DNA of 64,000 nucleotides from JAFEDN01 sp963832945 (GTDB taxonomy: Bacteria > Pseudomonadota > Gammaproteobacteria > Coxiellales > Coxiellaceae). Every line of letters begins with the position of its first letter. The stretch's first letter is position 1. Made by a program: the position numbers and the translations under genes. The notes beneath the pieces were generated by a model, which was not told where the DNA came from, did not search any database, and saw nothing but the letters and a program-made list of their open reading frames with translations. Shown in pieces: positions 1 to 9,252 of this stretch. The stretch is from assembly GCA_963832945.1 (NCBI GenBank), contig CAWHVV010000011.1, positions 85,712-149,711 of the forward strand. Reading direction: 5' to 3'.

Positions 1-1
1 G

Positions 2-658
2 GGCAGCGGCGCGGGTAAAAGCACTCTGCTGCGCTGCCTGAACCTGCTGGAAAAACCCAGCGGCGGGAGTGTGGAAATCGGTGAATCGGTGTTGAATTTC
101 TCCGACCCCCGCTGGAAAATGAAAGAGGAACAGCAAAGAGCTTTACGCGCCAAGGTGGGTATGGTGTTCCAGCAGTTTAACTTATGGCCGCATCGCACGG
201 TATTGGGTAATTTAATTGAAGCCCCCATACAGGTATTAAAAAAATCCAGAGAGACTGCGATTCAGGAAGCCCAAACCTTATTGGCGCAGGTGGGTCTGGC
301 GGACAAGCAAAACAGTTATCCTGCCCAATTATCCGGAGGGCAGCAGCAACGGGTAGCCATTGCCCGGGCGTTGATGATGCACCCCGCGGTGATGTTATTT
401 GACGAACCGACTTCAGCGCTGGATCCCAGAACCGTCATGGAGCTGATGACTCTCATTAAAACGCTGGCACGAAAGGGCATGACCATGATTATCGCTACCC
501 ACGAAATGAGCTTCGCCCGCCGCGCCGCGGATCAAATTATTTTTCTGGACCAGGGAAGAATTGGCGAGCAGGGAAAAGCCGGAGATATCTTTTTACGTCC
601 ACAAACAGCTGTTTTTGCACAATTTATTGAAGGAGTTTATCATGAAAATAATGAGTAA
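2..658 (+). CDS. artP: Arginine/polar amino acid ABC transporter ATP-binding protein (5' partial)
   Basis: Cytoplasmic ATPase that powers amino acid uptake with the permeases downstream. The reading frame is open from the first bases of the window, which encode the Walker A loop (GSGAGKSTLLR), so the true start lies outside. Further on come the Q-loop (MVFQQFNLWPH), the ABC signature (LSGGQQQRVAIARAL), Walker B (VMLFDEPTSALD) and the switch histidine (IIATHE). This order and spacing fit the ArtP/GlnQ/HisP family. The stop overlaps the start of the binding-protein gene by 17 bases, indicating an operon. Arginine specificity is inferred from the artP-J-Q-M arrangement and is not proven by sequence. 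Confidence 0.9.
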   Translation, partial: GSGAGKSTLLRCLNLLEKPSGGSVEIGESVLNFSDPRWKMKEEQQRALRAKVGMVFQQFNLWPHRTVLGNLIEAPIQVLKKSRETAIQEAQTLLAQVGLADKQNSYPAQLSGGQQQRVAIARALMMHPAVMLFDEPTSALDPRTVMELMTLIKTLARKGMTMIIATHEMSFARRAADQIIFLDQGRIGEQGKAGDIFLRPQTAVFAQFIEGVYHENNE

Positions 659-1412
659 ATTTTTGATTTTTTTAACAGCCTGCGGTTTTAGCGGTCTGAT
701 TTTCGCCGCGAGCGAAAAACCGGTTATCCTTGCCACTGAAGCCACTTACCCGCCATTTGAATCCATCAATAATAAGGGGCAAATAGTGGGATTTGATATT
801 GAAATTTTAGACGCGGTTTGTAAGCAAAGTCATCTGGATTGTAAATTCGTCAATCAACCTTGGGATAGCCTGATTCCCGGACTCGATCTGGGTAAGTTCG
901 ACGTCATCTTCGGCGCGATGAATATTACGGCGGAACGGCAAAAAAAAGTGGATTTTACCCAGCCTTATTATTTCAGCACCGGGTCGTTTGTAGCGCCAAA
1001 AGCTGCGCAATTATCACCGGATATTAAAGTTCTCAAAGATAAAACCATTGGCGTGCAGGGTTCGACGACTTATGATTATTATCTGCAGTCGGCTTACGGC
1101 AAGCTGATCCATATCAATCGTTATGGCAGCATCCAGGACGCGTTTCTGGATTTACAGTCGGGTAGAATTGATGCCGTGTTCGGCGATACCCCACTCATGC
1201 TCGTTTGGGTCAATACGCCCGCAAACGCCGACGCTTATGCCATTGCTGGAAACCCTGTGAAAGACGAAAAATTCTTCAGTCAAGGCTATGGTTTTGCCGT
1301 CAAGAAAGGCAATGCGGATTTATTAAAAAAACTTAACGACGGTCTCACCGCCATTATTCGCAATGGCACTTATAAAAAAATTACCCAGAAATTTTTCGGA
1401 AAACCGGAGTGA
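642..1412 (+). CDS. artJ: Periplasmic arginine/amino acid-binding protein of the ABC transporter
   Basis: Solute-binding protein (bacterial extracellular family 3) that delivers basic amino acids to the ArtQM permease. The start at 642 has an AGGAG ribosome site 7 bases upstream and gives an N-terminal signal peptide (MKIMSKFLIFLTACGFSGL, then FAAS at the cleavage region). The mature part begins with the family's VILATEATYPPFE and contains GFDIEILDAVC and FDVIFGAMNITAERQKKVDF, all typical of family 3 binding proteins. The length of 256 aa is normal. The in-frame extension upstream to 561 lies inside artP and was rejected. The stop overlaps the start of artQ. Confidence 0.9.
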   Translation: MKIMSKFLIFLTACGFSGLIFAASEKPVILATEATYPPFESINNKGQIVGFDIEILDAVCKQSHLDCKFVNQPWDSLIPGLDLGKFDVIFGAMNITAERQKKVDFTQPYYFSTGSFVAPKAAQLSPDIKVLKDKTIGVQGSTTYDYYLQSAYGKLIHINRYGSIQDAFLDLQSGRIDAVFGDTPLMLVWVNTPANADAYAIAGNPVKDEKFFSQGYGFAVKKGNADLLKKLNDGLTAIIRNGTYKKITQKFFGKPE

Positions 1413-2068
1413 ACTGGTTTGAAGGTTACGGTTCCCAGCTTATGCTGGGGGCCCTGACGACTATTGCCGTGGCGATCGGCGCTCTGACAATTGGATTAGT
1501 GATGGCAGTGTTTGGAGCCCTCGGAGAACTGAGCCGGCGTCCCTTGATCCGCAACCTGACATTAGCCTGTACTGCTTTGATCCGTGGAGTTCCTGAGTTA
1601 CTGGTACTGTTTGGCATTTATTTTGGTGGCAGCGCCTTACTGAGCCTGATTTTCCGGCAGGATTTACAAATCAATGCTTTTATCGCCGGAGTGTTTGCGT
1701 TAGCGCTTATTTTTGCGGCTTATGGCGCGCAGACTTTGCGGGGTGCTTTTTTGGCGATCCCGGCAGGTCAGCGTGAGGCGGCGCAAGCCCTAAGTTTATC
1801 GACAAAACGTACCTTGAGTCATATTCTTCTCCCTCAGGCCTGGCGGGTGGCTTTGCCGGGTTTAGGAAATCTTTGGCTGGTTTTATTAAAAGATAGCGCG
1901 CTGGTTTCCTTGTTAGGTTTGTCCGATCTGATGAATAAGGCGCAGATGGCGTCCAGCAATACCCATCAGCCTTTTAAATTTTATATGACGGCCGCTGTCA
2001 TTTTTTTAATTCTGACGACCCTGTCACAGTTTTCTTTTAGTAAACTCTTTGTAAACAGGATTCAATAA
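1409..2068 (+). CDS. artQ: Amino acid ABC transporter permease ArtQ
   Basis: Inner-membrane permease of the arginine uptake system. It begins with GTG at 1409, overlapping the preceding stop (GTGA). The 219 aa show about five hydrophobic segments, the family start NWFEGYGSQLMLGALTTI, and the cytoplasmic EAA loop near residues 120-140 (GQREAAQALSLSTKRTLSHI, then LPQAWR) that docks with the ATPase. RGVPELLVLFGIYFG is also a typical HisM/ArtQ motif. It is one base from artM, so the two permeases are co-expressed and presumably form a heterodimer. Confidence 0.9.
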   Translation: MNWFEGYGSQLMLGALTTIAVAIGALTIGLVMAVFGALGELSRRPLIRNLTLACTALIRGVPELLVLFGIYFGGSALLSLIFRQDLQINAFIAGVFALALIFAAYGAQTLRGAFLAIPAGQREAAQALSLSTKRTLSHILLPQAWRVALPGLGNLWLVLLKDSALVSLLGLSDLMNKAQMASSNTHQPFKFYMTAAVIFLILTTLSQFSFSKLFVNRIQ

Positions 2069-2069
2069 A

Positions 2070-2762
2070 ATGTTTGCGACCATGCTTGAAAATCTTCCGG
2101 CAATGGCGTCCGGCCTGTGGATCACAGTGCAATTGGTGTTATGTTCATTAGCGGCTGGATTATTATTAGCAATTATTTTTACCTTATGCCGTTCCACCGG
2201 CAAATTTTACTTTCGGGGGCCCATTGATGCTCTGGTTTTTTTTGTCAGGGGCACCCCATTATTAGTGCAAATTTTCATTATTTATTACGGCAGCGGCCAA
2301 TGGGCATGGCTGCGCGGCACTTTTTTATGGGATATTTTACGGCATCCCTTTGGCTGTGCCACGGTGGCTTTAACCATTAATACGGCGGCTTACACCACGG
2401 CGTTATTAAGCGGCGCTATTCGCGCTGTACCGCGAGGAGAAATTGAAGCCTGCCAGGTTTTGGGATTATCCAAATGGCAAATGTTGTGGCGTGTGATTTT
2501 ACCCCGCGCCTGGCGGATCATTTTGCCGGCATACTCTAACGAAGTCATCATGATTTTGAAGAGTACTTCATTAGTCAGCACCATTACTATTCTCGATTTA
2601 ATGGGAGTGATGCGGCAAATGATCGCCCGAACTTACGAAGTGCTGCCGTTTTTCATCCTGGCGGCAATTTTTTATCTGTGTCTTAACGCCCTGATCATCG
2701 CAATTTTTAAATTTCTGGAAAGAAAATACCGGGTGGCAGTCATTAGTACGTCATCCATTTAA
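2070..2762 (+). CDS. artM: Amino acid ABC transporter permease ArtM
   Basis: Second inner-membrane permease of the arginine transporter, partner of ArtQ. It has 230 aa and about five membrane helices. Near residue 60 it carries FVRGTPLLVQIFIIYYG, the hallmark of His/Glu/Arg permeases; around residue 120 is the EAA loop (RGEIEACQVLGLSKWQMLWR, then VILPRAWR). It ends the operon and is followed by a hairpin with a T-run. The last bases of the gene are copied in inverted form at 4237-4246, at the far end of the inverted duplication. Confidence 0.9.
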   Translation: MFATMLENLPAMASGLWITVQLVLCSLAAGLLLAIIFTLCRSTGKFYFRGPIDALVFFVRGTPLLVQIFIIYYGSGQWAWLRGTFLWDILRHPFGCATVALTINTAAYTTALLSGAIRAVPRGEIEACQVLGLSKWQMLWRVILPRAWRIILPAYSNEVIMILKSTSLVSTITILDLMGVMRQMIARTYEVLPFFILAAIFYLCLNALIIAIFKFLERKYRVAVISTSSI

Positions 2763-3285
2763 TTCTGACCGATTGACTCGGACTTCTTATTCCCAAGGCT
2801 GTCCCGAGTTTTTTTATATTTTAATCATTGCCATGTGTATGTGAAAATATGTAGAGAGATAACTATATTGATTTAAACCCCCTCCGCGGTATTCCCGGCA
2901 TCCGCCCAAAGGCTCGCAGGATCTTCACTGCGGGTCCTGTCAGACTCCACTCAGTCCCCGTGCTCGTTACGCGTAATAGCAGGCGCATAGCACGGTTAGA
3001 GAGATTGTGCAGTGAAGCTATTCAGAGCGCATGGGCGGAGCCGGTCCGCTTCACTGCGCGCGCGGCCTGAGTTCCGTCTGCCACCCGCGCTCATTGCGAA
3101 TGGGCGGATGGCCGGGAATACCGCTATGTGCCCCGTCAAAATTTTCCTCAGGAACACATCCATGAAATCAGAGGCGAATCATCCCCGCTATCCCAAACCA
3201 AAGTAGGCAATTCAGTAACGAATATAAGGTTTTACCCTTTAACAAGTGCCTCATGTAAATCATATCTATGATCCCAAAAAAAACA
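2747..3285. repeat. Left arm of large inverted duplication
   Basis: About 540 bases that recur in reverse complement at 3697-4246 with only scattered mismatches. Shared landmarks are CATCCATTTAATTCTGACC, GTCCCGAGTTTTTTTATA, CCGCGGTATTCCCGGCATCC and CGGATGGCCGGGAATACCGC. The arm begins inside the last codons of artM. Short frames within it (for example at 3012-3206) have no ribosome site or recognisable family and are not called as genes. Confidence 0.85.
2777..2815 (+). terminator. Terminator after the art operon
   Basis: CTCGGAC (2777-2783) pairs with GTCCCGAG (2801-2808), with one bulged base, and is followed by seven T. It lies 15 bases after the artM stop. Part of the sequence also belongs to the dispersed inverted-repeat family, since the GTCCCGAG plus T-run is repeated at 4161-4178 on the other strand. 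Confidence 0.6.
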
Positions 3286-3381
3286 AAAAGCCAAAATTCA
3301 TCTGTATAATTCCTTATAAACCATAACCTGACTGTATCTCCTTCTTAAGTTGCACATTGAATCAATTTTACCATATTGTAC

Positions 3382-3553
3382 CTATTAGGGCCTGTTTACA
3401 ATTCATTAATTATTCGCCGCCATTGCGAACGTCAGTGAAGCAATCCAGTGCGGAGCTTGTCTAAAGTACGAAACTGGATTGTATCGCTAATGCTCGCAAC
3501 GACAAAATTCTTGTGTAAAACATAATTAATGAATTGTAAACAGACCCTAATAG
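3382..3553. mobile_element. MITE-like imperfect palindrome in the loop of the inverted duplication
   Basis: The 32 bases at 3382-3413 and those at 3522-3553 are inverted copies with a single mismatch (CTATTAGGGCCTGTTTACAA at the left end). The interior is also roughly palindromic (GAAGCAATCCAGT against ACTGGATTGTATCG). It has no coding capacity. It is about 172 bp, small and self-complementary, which fits a non-autonomous miniature element. Target duplication is unclear; a TA duplication would fit if the element starts at GGG. Confidence 0.6.
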
Positions 3554-3696
3554 TTTCCGTAAAGTTTTAAGTGCTATTTTTGCATTCCCGATTCGATATC
3601 CGCAAATTTGTTGGAATTTTTTTAATAGATTCAGTCCAAAACGTCTCATCACCGACTAATTTTGAGCAAACCGACGGTTTCATATGATTCGCCTTT

Positions 3697-4246
3697 TTTG
3701 GAATCATAGATACGATTTTATACAAGGCACTTGTTAAAGGGTAAAACCTTATATTCGTTACCTGAATTTCCCTACTTTGGTTTGGGATAGCGGGATGATT
3801 CGCCTCTGATTTCATGGATGCGTTCCTGAGGAAAATTTCGACGAGGCACATAGCGGTATTCCCGGCCATCCGCCCATTCGCAATGAGCGCGGGTGGCAGA
3901 CGGAACTCAGGCCACGCGCGCAGTGAAGCGGACCGGCTCCACTCATGCGCCCTGAATAGTTTCACTGCACAATTTCTCTAACCGTGCTATGCGCCTGCTA
4001 TTACGCGTAATGAGCACGGGGCCTGAGTGGAGTCTGACAGGACCCGCAGTGAAGATCCTGCGAGCCTTTGGGCGGATGCCGGGAATACCGCGGATGGGGT
4101 TTAAATCAATATAGTTATCTCTCTACATATTTTCACATATACATGGCAATGATTAAAATATAAAAAAACTCGGGACAGCACTGTTCTTATTCCCTCTCCC
4201 ACTTGTGGGAGAGGGGGGAATTGGTCAGAATTAAATGGATGGCGTA
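3697..4246. repeat. Right arm of large inverted duplication
   Basis: Reverse complement of 2747-3285. It extends at its outer end through GGTCAGAATTAAATGGATG, an inverted copy of the artM stop region. Near its outer end an extra hairpin (4192-4215) is inserted relative to the left arm. A minus-strand frame at 3567-3965 runs through this arm but encodes the same low-complexity peptide as the left arm and is not supported as a gene. Confidence 0.85.
4161..4215 (-). terminator. Hairpin and T-run downstream of the AAA ATPase gene
   Basis: CCCTCTCCCAC and GTGGGAGAGGG (4192-4215) form a perfect 11-bp stem with a 2-base loop. On the minus strand this is followed by GTCCCGAGTTTTTTTATA. It lies about 40 bases after the stop of the minus-strand ATPase gene and probably ends its transcript. 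Confidence 0.5.
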
Positions 4247-4257
4247 TTAGGGTGTAA

Positions 4258-5442
4258 TCAAACTTTGGGCATCATGCGTTTCAGAAAGCCCTCAAATAGG
4301 GGTACGGTAAAAGCCGTGTCGCCGTGTTTCGGGCTGTAAATCATGCCTTTTTTAATGAGACTGTTTCGTAGTGGCGCGGCGTTTTGCACGTCGATTCCCA
4401 ATTCTTCGGCGACATCGCCTGATCTTTGCGGTTTATCTCCGAGTTCGGCCAGGGCGCGCAAATAGACCTGTTCGCGAGGCGTCAGGCGGTCGAAACGTAC
4501 CCGGAAAAAACTTTTATCCAACTGCTGAATCGCGGCGCTGGTAGCTGCCTGAGCGATATCGATGTCTATCGGTGATTCTCCGGCAAGATTCCATGCCTGA
4601 TAACCCCATTCCTGCAAAAAATAAGGGTATCCTTCGGTAATGCGGATGATTTCGTCGAGAGCAGCTTCCGTAAAAGTAACGCCTTCTTTGATAACGGGAG
4701 CCTGTAAAGCCAGTTTTGCATCGACTGCTGTTAAAGGCCCTAATTCAGGATAATCAAACAGACGCTCCGCATAGGATTTGGCGCGTCCTGCCTTTCCCAC
4801 CAATTGAGGCAAACCGGCGCCCAGGACAGTGACGGGTAATGATTCCTGAGAAATGATATGCGCGGCCATTATCAATGAACTCAATTCTTCTTCGTCTAAA
4901 TATTGAAGTTCATCGATAATAATCGCTATCGCTGTATTGCGATCTTGGGCTGCTTCTCCGATGGCGATAAAAACCTGAGCAAGATCCGCTTCCAGATTGC
5001 CGCTGTCAGCGGTGCCTTTTTCGGGATCAATATCCAAACCAAAATCCAGTTCATGCATCCTGACAGTTAACTTGACTTTGGAGACAAAGCTTTTTAATAC
5101 TCTAAACGCACGTTTTACCTTCGAGCTGATTTTATCTCCGGCATCCAGAGCAAACAGCATTTGACGCAATTCGGGGAGCAGAATTTCGGGGAGAGATTTT
5201 TTTTCATGCGCTTCTACCTTAATAATCTGATAATTTTCATTTTTGGCGATCCTGGCTATTTCCCGAAGCAGGACAGTTTTTCCTGTGCCGCGAAGCCCTA
5301 CCATAAGGATACTTTTTGCAGGCCGTCCACGTTTAATCCTGCCGAGTGTCGTAAGCGCCTGTTGTAAAATATCTTTTCTCCCGGCCAGCTCAGGAGGTGG
5401 AGTTCCCGCGCCAGGAGAAAATGGATTATGAAGGGGGTCCAT
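4258..5442 (-). CDS. AAA ATPase with C-terminal winged helix (Orc1/Cdc6-like fold class)
   Basis: A 394-aa P-loop ATPase. Residues 45-55 form Walker A (MVGLRGTGKTVLL) after an ELAGRKDILQQ segment typical of STAND/Orc-like AAA proteins. Walker B is AIIIDELQYLDEEELSSLI near residue 170. The C-terminal third (RLTPREQVYLRALAELGD, then SGDVAEELGID) looks like a winged helix. Such stand-alone ATPases are widespread in bacteria and archaea but their role is mostly unknown; some occur with mobile elements. It stands alone, next to the large inverted duplication. No partner gene is visible. The biochemical class is secure; the cellular role is not. Confidence 0.75.
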   Translation of the reverse strand: MDPLHNPFSPGAGTPPPELAGRKDILQQALTTLGRIKRGRPAKSILMVGLRGTGKTVLLREIARIAKNENYQIIKVEAHEKKSLPEILLPELRQMLFALDAGDKISSKVKRAFRVLKSFVSKVKLTVRMHELDFGLDIDPEKGTADSGNLEADLAQVFIAIGEAAQDRNTAIAIIIDELQYLDEEELSSLIMAAHIISQESLPVTVLGAGLPQLVGKAGRAKSYAERLFDYPELGPLTAVDAKLALQAPVIKEGVTFTEAALDEIIRITEGYPYFLQEWGYQAWNLAGESPIDIDIAQAATSAAIQQLDKSFFRVRFDRLTPREQVYLRALAELGDKPQRSGDVAEELGIDVQNAAPLRNSLIKKGMIYSPKHGDTAFTVPLFEGFLKRMMPKV

Positions 5443-5512
5443 GTATAGCCAATCTTATCTTAAATTATCGATGTTATCATTTTATCAGATAAATTTTATA
5501 AACTCAAACCGT

Positions 5513-7849
5513 TCATTTTTCAGACTCGGAACTGCCTGCGTTTTGAGTTTCTTTTTCCACCGGCTCCATGGCCTGCTCGGGAGGCGGAACGGCCTCGGGA
5601 GCGAGTTCCTCATGAGTCCTGGGCAGGTCCGGTCGGGTGGTTATTTGCTGGAGCTGACTTTCACTCGGGGCAGTCGCCGGCGGCAGGGAGGGTGGAGGCT
5701 CCGGTGCAAATGACGGCTCAACGGGGATGTGCAGTTGTGGCGTCACAATGGGCTCTTCAGGTTCATAGGGCTGTTCTATTTTCATGGGTTCGACAGGTGG
5801 AATTTCCTGTTCTGATTTTTTGACCGGCCATGGCGCCGTTTCCGATGGAATGGGCGGCGCCTGGTATGACGGATTAACAGGTTGCCGGGGCGCCTGCGGC
5901 CCGCGGTGACCCTGTTTGGGCGCGGTCCGTTGTCCGGACTGTTCACCCGAGCCTTGACGGCGCTGGCCACGCTGTTGATCAGTTCGGGATTGAGGCGCTT
6001 GCTCACCCCGTTGCGGCTGCTCCCCGCGATCGGCTCTATGCCGGTGCCGTTTGTTTCGGGGCTGTCCGGAGGAGGGCGGCTGGGAAACAGGAAGAACACT
6101 GGCCACAGGTGGTGGCGGCGTTACGGGTTTTTTTTCTTCGCTGGGAACCGAATAGCAGACTGCTTCTTTTTCACCGAGCAGCACTTCCCAGACCCGTTTA
6201 ATAATACTGCTGCTGCTTTTCTTTCGCGCCGGCGGTGGGACTGTGGCAGTGGTAGTCAAAAATTCTTTAATAGCGGGTTCGCTTGCCTTGGTCATCGCTG
6301 TTTTTTTCCGTACCACTTGACTGCCGGCCTTTTGCTGCTGCTGTTTGATCACTTCATAACTGATCGACATGCGATTTTTTTCTTTGATTTTTCTAATCTG
6401 ATAATGCGGAGAATGGAATTGCGGATTGGGAATAATCATAATATCCGCTTGCGTTTGCTGTTCAATCTGCTGAATTTGAACGCGTTTTTCATTGATCATG
6501 TAAGTGGCGAGATCAACCGGCAGCATCACTTGCAACTGCACTTGTTCTGTTTTGGCCGTTTGCTCCTGAATGAGATTAATAATTGAGTGAGCCAAAGATT
6601 CAACGGTACGGATGGAGCCTTGACCATCGCAACGCGGACAGGTTATGCGGCTTGAACGCCGTAAGGAAGAGCCCAGCCGCTGACGGGACATTTCCAATAG
6701 CCCAAACCGTGAAATCCGGCCAATTTGAATGCGCGCGCGATCTTGACGCAGCGCATTGCGCAGACAATTTTCCACTTCACGTTGATGAGAAGCTTGCAGC
6801 ATGTCGATAAAGTCGATCACGATCAATCCGCCAATATCACGAATTCGCAGTTGACGTGCAATTTCTTCGGCGGCCTCGATATTGGTATTGAAAGCGGTTT
6901 CTTCAATATTGCTGCCTTTGGTGGCGCGCGATGAGTTAATATCGATAGCCACCAATGCTTCAGTGTGATCAATGACTAAAGACCCGCCGGAAGGCAGTTG
7001 CACATCGCGTTGATAAGCGCTTTCAATTTGTTCTTCAATATGGAAACGGCTAAATAAAGGTAAAAAACCGGTATACAGTTGTAAACGATCAGCAAAATCC
7101 GGACGCACTTGGTTAATATAATGACGTGCACTTTCATAATGCGGTGGCTTCATCAATGATGACTTCCTGCATATCCTGACGCAGATAATCACGAATCGCG
7201 CGAATAATCACATCGCTTTCTTGATGGATTAAATACGGTCCGGGCGTGCGATGGCGGCTTGTTTAACGGCTTCCCAATAACGCAACAGTACGTTAAGGTC
7301 CCATTCTAATTCTTCTTTCAGAGCGTCCAACGCCGGCAGTGCGGATAATAAGGCCCATGCCTTCCGGAATTTGCAATTGATTGAAAGCTTCTTTTAAATG
7401 CTCGCGGTCGTCGGTTTCCACTCGACGGGAAATTCCGCCGGCGCGCGGATTATTAGGCATCAGCACTAAATAAGAACCCGCTAAACTGATGAAAGTGGTG
7501 AATGCCGCGCCTTTATTGCCACGTTCTTCTTTTTCTACTTGCACGACCAATTCTTGACCAAGTTTTAGGACCGACCGATGTCGATATTTTCTTCGTTCGG
7601 GTCGACTTCAGTTAAAAAATATTCGCGGGAAATTTCTTTCAGAGGTAAAAAGCCATGCCGTTCTTCGCCATAATCGACAAATACCGCGCCTAGACTGGGT
7701 TCGATACTGCTAATTCGGCCTTTGTAAATATTCGCTTTTTTTTGTTGAAAATCAGGACGTTCAATATCGAGATCAATTAATTGCAGTCCATGCACAACGG
7801 CAACACGCAACGCATCTGATTGCGTTGCGTTAATCAGCATTCTTTTCAT
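5513..7849 (-). CDS. rne: Ribonuclease E (reading frame broken by about four indels)
   Basis: Endoribonuclease E/G that starts mRNA decay and processes rRNA and tRNA; in other bacteria it scaffolds the degradosome. The start at 7849 gives MKRMLINATQSDALRVAVV, then the S1 domain (ANIYKGRISSIEPSLGAVFV), KEERGNKGAAFTTFISLAGS, the 5'-sensor region and the DNase I-like domain with its catalytic acidic residues (EALVAIDINS, GGLIVIDFIDM). The Zn-link cysteines (CPRCDG) follow. The C-terminal half is proline- and arginine-rich, as in gammaproteobacterial RNase E. The frame must shift near 7565, 7320, 7245 and 7150 to keep this homology. Since rne is normally essential, base-call errors are likelier than a true pseudogene. 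It is divergent from rluC, as in E. coli. Confidence 0.85.
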
Positions 7850-8123
7850 TGTTTCAAAACCTTTTAATCAGCGCTTCGATACTCTGTCAGAGTTCTGGTG
7901 ATGCGTATATAGGCATCAAAGCGCTTAGTTAATTCCTGCCAGCATCCTGCTATTCGTAAATTAAAATTTAAATTAGCGAGGGCTGAATCCAAAATTTTTA
8001 TTGGGTGAACATTGGGCACTTATAACCCTGAGGATCCATAGATCAATGCACAGGTATTTGTTACTATGCCAATTTGCTAAGTAATGAACTATACCAGTTT
8101 TCAATCCTGTAGGCAAACAAATT

Positions 8124-9066
8124 ATGGCAATAAATATAGTGGTTATCCACCCGGAAGAAGCCGGGCAAAGAATAGATAATTTTATTTTCAAACACTTAAA
8201 GGGTGTTCCTAAAGTAAGAGTTTATAGAGCGATCCGTGAAGGCGAAGTGCGGGTAAATAAGGGCCGGATCAAGCCGGAATATCGTGTCCAACCGGACGAT
8301 AAAATACGTATACCCCCGTTGGTGACGGCGGAGGCGCTGATGCCGGTCGCACCGAGAGCCGAGGTTAGTGAGGCGATTTCTACAACGCATTGTCTATGAA
8401 GACGGTGGGCTTAATTGTCATTGACAAACCCTCGGGGCTGCCGGTTCACGGCGGTTCCGGCATTCAGGGTGGTGTGATTGAATTGTTGCGCATGATCCGG
8501 CCGGATTTGCGTTTTTTAGAACTCATTCATCGTTTAGACCGGGAAACTTCCGGTTGCCTGTTATTGGCCAAAAAGCGCCAAACTTTATTGGAATGGCACG
8601 ACCATCTCGCCCGGCGTCATGCTCATAAACAATACCTGACTCTGGTTAAAGGCGAATGGCAGGGCGGTTCCCGCCGTGTGGAAGCGCCGCTATTAAAAAA
8701 TACTCTGAGTAGCGGCGAGCGAATGGTCAGGGTATTTGCTGAAGGTAAGGCGGCTGTCACTTTTTTCATCCGTTCAAAGTCTCCAGGAACATGAGCTTAA
8801 TGGAAGCCTGGCCGCAAACCGGTAGAACGCATCAAATTCGAGTCCATTTGCAGCATATCGGTCATCCAGTGGCTGCGGATCAAAAATATGGCGATGCGGA
8901 TTTTAATCGTGAAGTCAGGCGCCTGGGACTCAAGCGATTATTTTTGCACGCCGCTTCCATCAGCTGTGCCAATTTTGGGTTATGTATTCCACTGTCCGCA
9001 GACCTGCGCGACTTCTTAAAAAAAAATAAATTAGGACTTAATCCAGTAATTCCCGGTGAATTTTAA
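8124..9066 (+). CDS. rluC: 23S rRNA pseudouridine synthase RluC (frame broken by about three indels)
   Basis: Converts uridines of 23S rRNA (955, 2504 and 2580 in E. coli) to pseudouridine. The N-terminus is an S4-type RNA-binding domain (GQRIDNFIFKHLKGVPKVRV, EGEVRVNKGRIKPEYRVQ). The catalytic domain has VIDKPSGLPVHGGSG, the active-site aspartate in ELIHRLDRETSGCLLLAKK, and PQTGRTHQIRVHLQHIGHP. Shifts are needed near 8372, 8408 and the T-run at 8759-8766. The last codons (PGEF and stop) lie inside the MITE inserted at 9044, so the natural C-terminus has been replaced. Pairing with divergent rne supports RluC rather than RluD; a true rluD is present at 48667. Confidence 0.85.
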
Positions 9067-9249
9067 CTGTTTGATTTAAAATAATAAATCACCCTTATAA
9101 AAAATAATTTTCGTAGAAAATTATCCCCGCGATGGGGGATCGCAAGGGGGAGCAGCGCGCAGCGCTCCCCCTTCATTCCGAGCATCGGCTCTGCCGAGCG
9201 CAGGATAAAAACAGGAAGCAATTTTCGCTGTACTCAGCGGGAATTGCTG
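9044..9249. mobile_element. 206-bp MITE, copy 1, with 9-bp target duplication
   Basis: Begins CAGTAATTCCCGG and ends CGGGAATTGCTG, an inverted pair. It is flanked directly by GACTTAATC on both sides (9035-9043 and 9250-9258). A near-identical copy sits at 58758-58962. The interior holds several hairpins (for example ATCCCCGCGATGGGGGAT and GGGGGAGC with GCTCCCCC) and no gene. It supplies the last codons of rluC and lies just after the stop of the minus-strand U-box gene. Confidence 0.85.
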
Positions 9250-9252
9250 GAC

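Noticed and set aside
3012..3206. Open frame starting MKLFRAHGRSRSASLRARPE, with a longer homologue on the minus strand at 3567-3965
   Set aside because: Both lie in the inverted-duplication arms, have no ribosome site, and read like translated repeat DNA.
5882..6586. 234-codon plus-strand frame
   Set aside because: It is antisense to the proline/arginine-rich C-terminal half of rne, whose G/C-rich codons leave the opposite strand open.
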